NCBI GenBank assembly: GCA_036320915.1
Contig: JAXBDG010000008.1
Span: 1,302,001 to 1,366,000 of the forward strand
Direction of reading: 5' to 3'
Length of the DNA stretch: 64,000 nucleotides
DNA from: Linnemannia elongata
Lineage: Eukaryota; Mortierellomycota; Mortierellomycetes; Mortierellales; Mortierellaceae
In this document: piece by piece, positions 53,619 through 64,000 of the stretch
How the letters are laid out: every line of letters starts with the position of its first letter
Numbering within the stretch: the stretch's first letter is position 1
Translations under genes and position numbers: made by a program
Notes under the pieces: model-generated
Databases searched by the model: none
What the model saw: only the letters and a program-made list of their open reading frames with translations
Told to the model about the DNA's origin: nothing

Positions 53619-54925
53619 ATGGCCCAAAACGATAACCTTGCTGTGCCTTCCGGCGACAAATACGTCACCGTCTTTAACGATCCCGTCAACTTCAACGCAA
53701 AGCACCCTCTCAATAACTCATGGACCCTCTGGTTCGATAACCCCGGCAAAAAGTCAAACGCCAACAACTGGGAGCAGTCCCTCAAGGAGCTCATCACCTT
53801 TGACACCGTCGAGGATTTTTGGGGGTAAGTTGTTTTGTCGGTTGCACAGTCGCAAAATAATAGCAACGAAGTTACCGTGGCAAAAAGATCGATCAATGGC
53901 ATATTTCAGGAGACAGGAAAAAGTAGAAAATAAACACACAGGATGCAGGATGACTCCGTTCCGGATCAGTGAAGATATTAGATGAATATAGAAAGAGAAA
54001 GTGGTAGTAGAAGAACTACCTCTATGCGGATCATCATTCTCATTGTGTGCACGGTCCAATCCATGGAGTTTTCTATCGCCAACATGTTTCCATGTCTTCA
54101 CTTGCACCGACAGCTGTTTTCCCGACGGTTTATCAGGAAATCTCAAACTCACCCAATGTCTTATGTCTCTGCCTCTCTTTTGTTTTGTACATGATCGCTG
54201 CGCATAGTGTTTACAACAATATCATGAAGACCTGCGACCTTTCGATCAGCTCAAATTACCATCTGTTCAAGCAAGGAATCAAGCCCATGTGGGAGGACCC
54301 AGCCAACAAGCACGGAGGAAAGTGGAGCATCCAGCTTCCCCGCAATAAGTCCATGAACGAAATTGACAACATTTGGCTCTACACGGTATGGAAGACCCTT
54401 TAATACTCCTTGTTCTTCCGTTGAAATGGGATCTGCAATGCAAGGACGCCGAGAAGGACAACTGTAACAGTTTGAACTGACAAGAGCCTTTCTTTTCTTG
54501 ATCTTATAATTCTAGATGTTGGCCTGTATCGGAGAGGCTTTCGAGTATGAGAACGAAGTATGTGGCGTTGTAGTGTCGGTTCGCAAGGGCTTTTTTAGGA
54601 TAGCATTGTGGACCCGCACCGCAGACAACCATGATATGGCCATGAGCATTGGGTAAGTCGTAAATGGCAAACGGATTTCCACAATGCCCTTTGATTTGTT
54701 TTTCTGTTGTTGTTATCTCTTTGTCCAAAAGATCCATTTTGATTCTGGTTCTTTTTTGACCAGACATTTTGTTATCGGAGCGCTAATTTTGTTTTTTGTT
54801 TTCTATTTTTCTCGTCTTCTATGCGTTCTAGTCGCACTCTCAAAAAGTCGATCAATGTTGACGGACAATTCGAGTTCCAGCCCCACCACGAGACAAAGAC
54901 TGGTGGCAAGCCCTGGACCGTGTAA
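53619..54925 (+). CDS. Translation initiation factor eIF4E (cap-binding protein)
   Basis: Exons 53619-53824, 54208-54385, 54516-54652 and 54832-54925 join in frame to 204 aa, a normal eIF4E length. The core is complete: [39 protein letters not shown] at the exon 1 end, then [67 protein letters not shown], and the C-terminal strand [20 protein letters not shown]. The two Trp that sandwich the m7G cap (in NNWEQS and MWEDP), the cap-contacting Glu after the latter, and the dorsal VEDFW Trp that docks Y-x4-L-phi partners are all present. It recruits capped mRNA to eIF4G. The start has a good context (CCACCATGGC). All introns are GT-AG. Confidence 0.96.
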
Positions 54926-55447
54926 AATACATCTACTACAGCCCAACCCAACCTACCGTAAAAACGAAGAAATGGCCAGGAGTCGACATGATCAGGGTCT
55001 TTTTTTCTTTTTTTTCTTTCTCGCAAAAACATAGTTCACTTCCATAGTTATTTGCTGAAGCAAAAGAAACAATATCCAAAAGCGAAATTACCTTTTCTCG
55101 GTCTATACTTTGCTATTGTGAATGGGTCACCATCACATAGATCTGTCTCGTAGTTGTACGTGTTCATCAGACACCCCGTGCGATCCGAGCATGTGCTTTT
55201 CGTTTATTTGTTCGCCCTTAGAGCACACGGTCCAGGAGTCCTGTGCTCACTATTGACATTCAATGTGATCAGAAGCAAAAGGGCAACCAACATTCAAACA
55301 AAAATAAAAAAATAAAAAAAACGAAAAAAACAAATGAAAAAAGCAATGTTCGGACCTCAAAAAGGCAGCCTTTATTTAATAGACAGCATGAAGGAGAGTT
55401 TTAGGAAGGGGGGGATGAAACGGACAACCAAGTGCTTAAAAAAACAC
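54926..55447. other. 3' intergenic region, eIF4E / eS4 (convergent)
   Basis: Holds both 3' UTRs, including the eS4 polyadenylation signal. No further coding content. Confidence 0.6.
55371..55376 (-). promoter_or_regulatory. Polyadenylation signal of eS4 gene
   Basis: AATAAA on the minus strand, 71 bases beyond the stop codon. Confidence 0.65.
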
Positions 55448-57357
55448 TTAGTTGGCAGCGCGACGGCGGTCACGCTCCTCAGCAATGGTGAGCTTGACAC
55501 CCTTGTTCTTGGGGAGAGAGACCCAAGGCTTGTTGCCCTCACCAATGACGAAAACGTTGGAGAGACGGGTGGCGAACTGGCGGTCGAGAACATCCTTGAT
55601 GTGGACGATATCGAAGCCTCCGACGTGACGCTCACGGTGGGTGATGACACCGACACGACCGGTGTTGCGACCACCGGTGACCATGGCGACGTTGCCGACC
55701 TCGAACTTGATGAACTCGTTGAACTTGCCGGTCTCCAAGTCAAGCTTGACGGTATCGTTGACCTTGATCAAGGGGTCGGGGTAGCGGAGGGTGCGACCGT
55801 CGTGGGTGACGACGAAAGGGATACCCTTGGCACCAAGCTGGACCTTCTTGACCTTGCACAACTTGTACTTGGCCTCCTCGGCGGTGATACGGTGGACGGT
55901 GAAGCGACCCTTGGTATCGTAGACGAGACGGAAGTTCTCACCGGTCTTCTCGATGGTGATGGCATCCATGAAACCAGCGGGGAAGGTCGAGTCAGTGCGG
56001 ACCTTGTTGTCGACCTTGACGAGACGCTGCATAAGGATCGACTGAACCTCCTTGCCGTTGAGAGCGTACTTCAGACGGTTGCGCATCAAGATGACGAGGG
56101 GCAAGCACTCACGGAGCTTATGGGGACCAGCGGTAGGTCTGGGGGCCTACAGAGATGTATATTTGTCCGGTGAAAAAAGGGGGACACGCATGTGAGTAAG
56201 AGAGATATTGGAACTCTTGGTCGAGCTGTCATATTCGGTAGAGTTTGTGGAGCAGCTGAAGTGGCGATCGGGTTGAGGTGTTGCTGCAAAAATCTCCATG
56301 GTTGCATTGGTGGCATCAAAACAGACAAGTGCTTAAGCTGGCCACGCCACAGAGACTAAAAGATCTGGAGGCGTCGTTGGGGGCGTTTGTTGTTGGTTTG
56401 TCGAAGAGCGGTATTGGGAAGTTTTCTTCCAGACGACGGTGTGGTGTGTGTTGCAACAGGCTTATCGTCCAAAAAGTAAAGTGAGCTCAGGCTTGAGAAC
56501 AGACTCTCTCCGTCCACGCTATCGAGTCAAGCCGTATGTGGTCTCATCCAAAGTCGCACCAAAAAAAGGTGTTGGATCCTGAGGGTTGCATCACACTGCT
56601 ACTGTCTCCCGCTCTGTCCAGTCAAAAGAAAAGGTCGACGCTCTCTGAGAGAAAGGTACTGTGGGAAGGGCTGGCTCACATACATAAGTGCCGGTAAGCT
56701 TGTCCAGCATCCAGTGCTTGGGAGCATTGAGGCGCTTCAAGTGCTTTTTGGGTCCACGAGCCTAGATTCAGAAACAAGGTGATCATAATAAGTTAGAAAA
56801 AAAAAAAAAAAAAAAAAAAAAACCTCTCCTCTCCGATGTCTGTTTCCTGTGTGTTTGTGGTCTGTCACATCGACAGTTGTTGTCCAGAATCTTGCCAGGC
56901 GCAAAGGCCCTTCCTGTTTAAAGAGAAAAACCATCAGGTCTTTTGTTGATTGTAGGTTCGAGGTAAAGTACTGTTATAAGTAGAGGGGCAGTCCAGCGTG
57001 CTCCTGTTGATCGGCAAAGGCGTTTCATCCTCCTGCCTGCTGAACCGATCCCTTCCGTCTCGATCCTTCCTAATCTTGTTGTTAAGACGATTAACTCTCG
57101 AGGGAACCATCCTTCAACAAGACCGATATAACGTGAACTTTCTTTCAGCAGGACGGTAGGATAGGTAGGGATGATCCGGATGTCGATAAAATGGCTAATG
57201 GGACTCGCTTGGCGATTGGTGTGGACCGATGGATGTATTGCTGGGTATTTGATGGTAGATGCTGGCATCCATGGTTTCTGTTGCTGGTTGAAGGGGATCC
57301 CTGTGCTCTGATTGGCTGAGACACGGTCTGATTTCCTGCTCCATCCGCAATTACCAT
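55448..57357 (-). CDS. 40S ribosomal protein eS4 (RPS4)
   Basis: Exons 57357-57355 (ATG only), 56761-56684 and 56146-55448 give 259 aa, near the 261-263 aa usual for eS4. Exon 2 encodes [26 protein letters not shown]; exon 3 starts [18 protein letters not shown] and covers the S4-like RNA-binding region ([14 protein letters not shown]), the central domain and the KOW-type segment ([22 protein letters not shown]). The protein is a structural component of the small subunit body. Exons 2-3 are certain. The start must be an ATG placed directly before an intron; ATG|GTAATT at 57357 has the best donor and a pyrimidine leader, but ATG|GTTTTT near 56928 is an alternative. Intron 1 (593 nt) contains a T26 run (A26 on plus, 56797-56822). 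Confidence 0.93.
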
Positions 57358-57548
57358 TTTGAAGTGAAAGAGGGTTCGAGTAACTGGGCGGACCACAGAT
57401 CTTTTTATTGTTCATATTCAATTTTAAAGACACTTAAGGGCTTTTTAAAATCATAGTCCATGTCTCATTTCCATAAATTTGCACAAAATACATGCAGAGG
57501 ATAGTTGATCATGAAAAGATGAGTGAAGAAAAAAATTGATATATTTAT

Positions 57549-60500
57549 TTAGGAGACGGGGACCCCTTGGCGCGATGGCATGTTCTGGTAGTGTGCCAGT
57601 GGGACATCGTCGTCTTCGTCCTCCTCCTCAGTAGTCATCCGTGCAGACTGGATCGACAGCGCCGTTAGCGTATCGGATTGTGACCCTATCGACTCTTGCC
57701 GTGCCTGTGACGAGTATTCGTCCCCATCCGATTCCTCATACGAGTCTGAATAGTCCGTCCCACTTGCCCTGCTCTCTTCATCGTATCCTCCCTGGCCGTT
57801 CTGTTGTGACCGTCCGTATTGCTGCTGCTGCTGCTGCTGCTGTAGTTGTGGTTGTTGAGCTGGGCCTCCAGATGGTGTGCTGGATCCTTGCTGACGTGGC
57901 CGAGGTGAATGCTGGACTTGTAGGTTCTGTTGCTGCTGCTTTTCATACTCAGGGCTCTTGACAACTCGCTCAGCCGACTTGCCCGATCCTCGCTGGTGGT
58001 TCTTCTTCTTCTGACTCTTCTTCTTCTTGGGCTTTTTTCCCTCTTTGTCCTCGTTTGACTCACCACCCTTCGCCGAATCCTTGCCTCCAGATCGTTGTTG
58101 TTGAGCCTGTTGTTGCTGGAGGTCAGCCTGCTGCTGAATTTGTTGCTGCTGAATGACGCCCAAGTACCAAAACATCATGTTGGAGATCAGGACCTGCTCA
58201 TGAAGAGGTCGCCTAGGGTTGGCCAGCTTGACGTGCGACAGACGGTAGATGGCTCGCTCGATATGGATGGGCAGGCGGTTGTAGTTGCTGTACTTTGGCC
58301 TATCTGACCCTAATAACTGGCCATTCATGCTGACAGAGTGCGTCGTCTCTGCTGTTGTCGCCTGAGCCTTAGCCGAAGTCGACTTGCTATTCCGTGAAAA
58401 CAGCATTGAAAGAGTCGATTGCTTCTTGACGGTCGTCTCGGCCGAAGAGGTAGTCGGGGTATTGGATTCAATGCTGGAAGTCTGAGATGGAGCCGCCGCG
58501 GCAGATTTCATTCCTCCGGGAGAAGAGCCGGCTCCTCCAAGTGTCGATCCGTCTGCGCCCTTCTCACCCTTTTCCTTGCCCCAGAGCCAAGACCATGACG
58601 ACGGCTTCTTCTGATGTGTGTGGATGCCAGCCGCTCCTTGGCCAGACTGCTTGTTCTTTCCAGGAAGGTCGTATTGTTGCTGTGGCCTTGAAGGTTTGTT
58701 CGATACCGAAGGGTCTTGAGAGGATGGTTGCTGGAGGAGATTGTGGGCCAGTTTGACAGGAGGCGGAATGGGATAGTTGATAGTGAAGTTGTCCAGTTTC
58801 TCCTTACGAGACTTTTCCAATGTCTCCGCCAACTGTGTGGCCGCCGTGTTTTCGAGCTTTCCGGGCGCGCTGATTCGGAACGAGGGTGCTTCCTCGCCTT
58901 CCTTCAACTCTCCATTAGCTTCTTGTTCCCGGCGTTGCTGTTCCAAAAGGTGAGGCTCGATGTATGTGGTGATAGTGGGTTTGGACGAGTCACGTAGTGT
59001 AGACACGAAGCGCTTCAACGGCTGAGTCTCTGCATCCTTGTTGGGTTTAGGGAGCTCCTCCTGAGGTATAACGGGAGTAGGGGTGGTGATGGAATCCTGG
59101 GAATCAGATGGACGAGGCAATGGACCAGGGTCGACCAGAGAAACTGCTGGATATTCGCCGTTGGCATTGACGGTCTGGCGCAATCTTGACACGTCATGCC
59201 TGGTATCGTTGGAAGCTGTTGAGTTCCTACGAATCTTTGTCCTGGCACTCCTTCGCAGTAACGACAGGGCGCTCCGCTCCAGTCCTCCTGGTCGCTTGGC
59301 TGTCATCAAGTCTTCCTCAACGGCGTCTGATGGGAAGTTGCTCCCTAGGTAGCACCAAAACAGAAGATTGATAAAAGATTAAAACCTTGATTGTAATTAC
59401 AATGGCAGTGACAATGGTAGTGACAATGCATCAAAGACCAGTTGTCATGGCTCGATGCCAGCTTTTAGCTTGTGAGAGACATACTTGTTGGGGATGACAC
59501 TGAAAGACTGACACTTCGTCTTAGGGATGTCTTTGTCCGTAATGGTGGTTCGCCCATCTGATCCAAGGGTGCTGTGAACACTCCTGACAAAAAGTCTTGA
59601 CTTTCAGGCTCCTCCTCGATCTTTGGTGGTTTGCTGGGTCGATCATCTGTATCCTCGTCCGGGTTGTACTGGGCAGACAAAACAGACTTTCGCCGGGTGA
59701 TAGAAGGGCTTCTCGATGAGACCATTCCGTCCGCGGACTCTGAGTCGACTCCGTGCTTTGAGAGCCATCTGTTGTACTCGTTCGGGGCAATCTCAGGGTG
59801 AAGGTGAAAAGGAACCTAAATATTGTCAAATTTCATGTTGTATGGAATCAAAAGTACAATTAGTGTAGGAACGAGACTTTCTATTGAACAGTCATCAACA
59901 ATATTGCAAGATTGAAAGGGCGCAAACAACCAAAGCAAGGCATACATACCCAGAACAAGTGTGAAGGATCCGCCGTTTCGATCTGAACCTCCTTCATGTC
60001 CTCCTGATCGTCATTGGAACCGGGGGAGTGGGAAGATGGGGCCTCGATAATGGGACCATCTTGCGAGATGGTAATGTGTTCGCCTGCAAAAATGCTCTGG
60101 CGGTTGGATTGAGACCATGAGCGAACCAATGGTGCAGGATTGACGGCGAGTGTGTCTTGACCGCCATCCTGACTTTGCATATCAGTGGATCCGGGTTGCT
60201 GAGACTGTGCCGTTGCTGGGGTAGAGGTGGTAGAGGAGGATGACGAGGGCGCTGAAGTGGCGGTTGAGGATGTGCTCGAAGGGGAGACTTTTGGTTCTGA
60301 ATCATGGCTGTCTGGGTCCATTGTGTTGGTTGCGTTGTCAATGTGGTTTGAGTTCGCGGTGTCCAGGAAGCTGAGTCGCTTGTTATCGTCAACAAGCTGA
60401 TTTGATGGTTTAATACGGTCAGGCAAGTCCTGTGGGTGATAATGCAGGTGAGAACTGCTTGCAGCAATGTCCTATGAGGTCCAGTGTCAAGAGAGTATTT

Positions 60501-60582
60501 GTATTAGCCTTAGTTGAAGGGGGGGGGGAGAGGGAAGGTGGGAAAGAGAAATAGAGTGAAGGGGACGAACGGAAGAGAGTGA

Positions 60583-60628
<46 letters not shown>

Positions 60629-61476
60629 AGAGAGAGAGAGAGGGAGGGAGGGAGGGAGGGAGGGAAAGTGAAAGAAAGAGAGAGCGAAACATAATATCGA
60701 AGGAGAGCGCTAATAAACATTAGCAAAAGCTGGCTAGATATACGAGAGCGAGCTCCAAGGACCATGAACGTAGCCTTTCCCAGCCTGCTTTAACACTATT
60801 GTCCTGTCCAGTTTCCCGTCGTTGTTGTCGTTGTTGCTGTTGTTGTTATTTTACAGTTTGGTCGGGCTCTTTGCCACATTCGACTGCTCCCTATCGTGGC
60901 CCTTGGGGTTGCTGTTGTTGTTGTTCTTCCTGTTGTTCTAGTTGTTCTAGTTTAGATGGTCAGCCTTGCCGGTCGGTCGGACGGGTGGTCGGTCGGTTGG
61001 TCGTATGGTCGGCTTGGTATTCCCCTTGAAGGTGCAAAAGAGTGGCAGTGAATGTGTAAGGTCGATCCTAATTGTCGCATGGCTTTACTTGTTGGGGGGT
61101 AGCGTTCCTGGCAAAAAAAGTGTGTTTGAACAAAAGAAGCATTCTTCTTGTTCATGGAGAAAGAAGACAAGGAGGAGTGATGGAACAACAACCGGACAGG
61201 AACGGGGACAGGGGCGAAAGAAAGAAGAGAAGGAAGGGGCTAGCGGTAGAAAAGAGGCAATGGCTGGATGTGATGCTATACCTGTGGATGTAGAACAGCG
61301 GCAGATGGATCTTCCTGCGCAGGAGCTGATTCGAACATCTGACCGTCAATTGCGATGACTTCGCGTCTGTTTCGGCTGTCTGCAGAGTGTTTGCGAGGGC
61401 GGTTTTGGTGGGAATGGGGGAGGTTGTTGTTATCTGTCGAGGTCAGGGCTGATGAGTCGATGCTCTCTGCGGACAT
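57549..61476 (-). CDS. Zds1/Zds2-like protein (regulator of PP2A-Cdc55)
   Basis: Exons 61476-61282, 60471-59950, 59815-59485 and 59344-57549 join in frame to 947 aa. The N-terminal conserved block spans the exon 2/3 junction: ETADPSHLFW then VPFHLHPEIAPNEYNRWL (about 229-257). The C-terminal Zds_C domain (about 695-745) reads NRLPIHIERAIYRLSHVKL, then ANPRRPLHEQVLISNMMFWY. The rest is Ser/Gln-rich and probably disordered, with a basic KKPKKKKSQKKK segment near 800. Yeast Zds proteins bind the PP2A regulatory subunit Cdc55 and affect mitotic exit, polarity and silencing; a similar role is inferred. Exon 1 starts MSAESIDSSALT. Intron 1 is long (810 nt) and carries an A40-(GA)n-(GGGA)n repeat. 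Confidence 0.88.
60586..60665. repeat. A40 - (GA)n - (GGGA)n compound repeat
   Basis: Lies within intron 1 of the Zds-like gene. On the transcribed strand it is a pyrimidine tract about 115-195 nt before the acceptor, possibly acting as an extended polypyrimidine tract. Confidence 0.9.
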
Positions 61477-63061
61477 TGGACGGTGTGAGAGAGTGGGAGA
61501 AGAGAGTATGTGTGTGTGTTGGAGAGTGGCGGTGGCTAGGTTGTGTTTGAGTTGTGAGTGAGTGAGGGGCTGCCCAGGCCAAAGGTGATGTGTTCTCCCC
61601 TGAATAAAAAGGTAGGAGGGAAAGAAAAGAGAATGGGGTGGGTGGGTGTAGAAAAAGTGTGAAGAGTGAATGAAGTGAAGGTGAGTGGTAGTTGGAATAA
61701 AATAAATAAAACGAAAAGAGTCAGAAGGACAGCAGGTTTGGTGTACGTTTGTTGTTCTTTGTTGTTGAAAAAAGAAGAGTGGGCCAGAAGACAAGAATAG
61801 CCGGGAGCAGGGGCGGGTGAGAGAGAGAGTTGGCTGTCTTTGGTCAAAAGGTCAAAAGAAGGGAAATAAACACCAATAGAGACGGAATGGAAAGAGAGGG
61901 GCGAAAAGGGAGCCAAAGAGAAAAAAGAAGGGAAGAGAGGAAGAGGGAGCAAAGGAGGGAGCGAAAGGAACAAAGGGATGTTAAGGTCGAGCAACTTGAA
62001 CAACAAAGCAAGTGAGATTAGACGACAAGTGCAGGTAGTAGAGAAGACAACACGAGAGGGAGTCAGGTGTAGAAGAGGAATTGGACCAACAAAAAAAAAA
62101 GTGGATGTGGATGAAGGAGGCAGAGGAGGGAGGAAGACAAGGAGAGGCAAATATGTTCGCAGAAAAAAAAAAAAAAAAAAAAAAAAAAAGGGACAGTTCT
62201 GTAATAGTGAAGGAAAAAGGAAGAGGCGAAAGCACAGTGAGTACACATCTACACACAAGAGGAGGAAAAATAAAAAGTGCCAACTATCATATTAAACAAT
62301 GAAAAAATAAACAAAATCAATCAACACTAAAACACAAATCTGAAGAGAGGGATTAATGAACAAGGCGTACGGAAAGCTGATGATGATCGATGGCAACGAC
62401 AAAAAGATTATAATCGTATAATTGTAGATGAGGATGACAAGGGCACAGCACCAACTTCCATTGAATGCGTGTGAAGACAAGAGCAAGAAAGCAATGACAA
62501 TAACGAAGTTTGAAGTGGTCTACTATTTGCAACAGAAACTAGAAAAAACAAGCCCAATTTCAATTTACTCGTCTGATTGGCTGCTGATCGTCCCTGAATC
62601 ATGAAATGAATCAAATTGTGATTGATTTGAGGGGGGGTGAAAGATGTGACATTGGGAAATGGAGTGAAAGGGAAGGACAGACGAGGAGACAAGATAAAAC
62701 AAATACAGCTCTGTTGTTGTCGTGGGGATTTTTTTTGCACCTGAATTCTGCATTGGAAGTGACCAGGCAGGACACGAGAGAAAGATACAATCGATATTGC
62801 TGTGAACAGGGACAGAAGGGGAACGGTGGACTGATCGTTTCTCCAAGGAGTCAGTGCCCCCTCCAGCACAACGAAAACCTACTCCGCCATTACCTGTAGA
62901 GAGGCAAGGGAAAAGCCAACTAACCACAGATCGTCCCTCACAAAAAATCATTCAAGTCACGTGCAATGAATGCGACGCTTTTTTTTCCACTTGCTTACTT
63001 GTCCCCATCATGGGCCAGCTTCTTCACCTTCCATCAACTCCTCATCTCCTCTACATCAAAC
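61477..63061. promoter_or_regulatory. Divergent intergenic region, Zds-like / ATP synthase j genes
   Basis: About 1.6 kb. The Zds-like side is CT-rich on its strand. The ATP synthase j side contains a CCAAT box (minus-strand, ATTGG at about 62577) and an E-box CACGTG at about 62958, some 100 bp before the start codon. Contains an A26 run at about 62164-62189. No ORF of note. Confidence 0.5.
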
Positions 63062-63662
63062 ATGCGTGCCTGGTCTACCCCCTTCCTTCGCCCTATGGCT
63101 CCCTTCCTGGCCGGAGGTGCTGTCACCTTCTACCTCATCAACGCTGCTCAGGAGGCCGCGTTGAAGAGTACGTATTCCAACCAACTCGTCCGTCACACCT
63201 TTTCTCTCAACTTCTCATGATCTGCAGGCAAACCACAGGTTACAGGCAGACTTTCGACAGCATTTCTTTGTAGCCACACACTTTTCAACAACCAACGACT
63301 TGACTATCGTCTTTCAGGGCCGAAAGTTTTCATATGGCTTAATATTCTTTGCTACTTGGCTATGGATCACGACAAGATATGTCGATACAAGGAGTTTAAC
63401 CGTCTGACAATTGCCGGGTTTTGTCCCAGTAAATGGGGACAATAGAGAGTTGACTTATGTATTATGTACTATTCGTTTTATTGTGCAATAGGCGAGCCCT
63501 TCAAGAGCGATCCCCGCAACCCCAAGTGTAAGAACCGTAGACCTTGACTCTTTATGTTATATTGGGACATTATGCTGAATGTTGTTATTGAAGTTTTGTA
63601 CTGACTCTTTTAACTGTTGTTTCTTTATCATAGTCACCGGCAAGAAGGAGGAGCACCACTAA
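63062..63662 (+). CDS. Mitochondrial F1Fo-ATP synthase subunit j (Atp18-like)
   Basis: Exons 63062-63167, 63492-63527 (36 nt) and 63634-63662 (29 nt) join in frame to 56 aa; yeast Atp18 is 59. The sequence starts MRAWSTPFLRPMAPFLAGG, has one membrane helix (AVTFYLINAAQEAAL) and continues EPFKSDPRNPKFTGKKEEHH. Trp/Arg near the N-terminus, a Pro-x-x-Pro-Phe before the helix, and the DPRNP(K/R) motif after it are those of the small Fo subunit i/j at the ATP synthase dimer interface. All three junctions keep phase. A single-ORF caller would miss this gene because exons 2 and 3 are tiny. Confidence 0.9.
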
Positions 63663-64000
63663 ACTATTGTACTCAACAACAGCATCAAAAGAAAGTCGTA
63701 CGCTAGATCCAAAAAGCAGAGGCAGATCTGATTCAACGGAAATTAAAGCATTCCCAGCATCAGTGTGAAATCCTCTTTGCTCATTTTTCTTGATTGTGAC
63801 GGAGTCACAGGTACACGAGGAACTATTAAAACCTGGCTCGTGAAAGTAGACAGAAATGGTATTTGTTGCCAGCAATGAGAAGGAGTGTGAGTGAGGATGG
63901 ATGAGTAGGGTCGTTTTCTAGGGCGTGTGCGCTTACGCAGCGAGTGAGCGAGGCGCGTCTGTTGTTCTATCACTGCAGCAAACGTGCTATTGCGGTGCCT
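63663..64000. other. 3' flank of ATP synthase j gene to window end
   Basis: No convincing gene. Minus-strand ORFs here (63585-63875, 63743-63973) show no recognisable motif. Confidence 0.5.

Overview
The window looks like nuclear DNA of an early-diverging filamentous fungus, most likely Mucoromycota and probably Mortierellaceae. This is inferred from the gene content (fungal Pkc1-type kinase, Zds1/2-type protein, ATP synthase subunits f and j), from intron-dense genes with short introns, from very Gln/Ser-rich proteins, and from long homopurine/homopyrimidine tracts between genes. No species call can be made without a search. I rebuilt 13 spliced gene models by hand from donor/acceptor sites and reading phase; every model stays in frame to its stop. 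There are also one partial gene, one tRNA and a nested retroelement cluster.

Layout. 1-393: 3' end of a KIAA1143/DUF4604-like gene, convergent with a FHA-forkhead transcription factor (434-3285, minus). 3286-8569: repeat-rich non-coding DNA. 8570-11832: PKA regulatory subunit (plus). 12404-13691: mitochondrial ATP synthase subunit f (minus). 15843-16881: RGS-domain protein (minus), with about 11 kb of apparently gene-free DNA upstream. 27942-29731: TrhO/rhodanese-type tRNA hydroxylase (minus), divergent from protein kinase C (30440-35145, plus). A degenerate nucleostemin/Grn1-like protein follows closely (35283-37053, plus). 37228-38653: ribose-5-phosphate isomerase (minus). 38928-38999: tRNA-Glu(CTC). 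39133-44090: three copies or fragments of one LINE-like, RNase H-encoding element, one nested in another with a 14-bp target-site duplication. 44324-47670: large single-pass membrane protein (minus).

48857-57357 is a translation cluster: an eIF4E-transporter (4E-T)-like protein (minus), head-to-head with eIF4E itself (plus), followed by ribosomal protein eS4 (minus). 57549-61476: Zds1/2-like PP2A regulator (minus). 63062-63662: ATP synthase subunit j (plus).

Functional themes are signalling (PKA-R, RGS, PKC, Zds), cap-dependent translation (eIF4E, 4E-T, eS4), and two small subunits of the mitochondrial F1Fo-ATP synthase. The most notable points are the divergent eIF4E/4E-T pair, the nested RT-less RNase H retroelement, the nucleostemin relative that has lost GTP-binding motifs, and two GC-AG introns among about 42.
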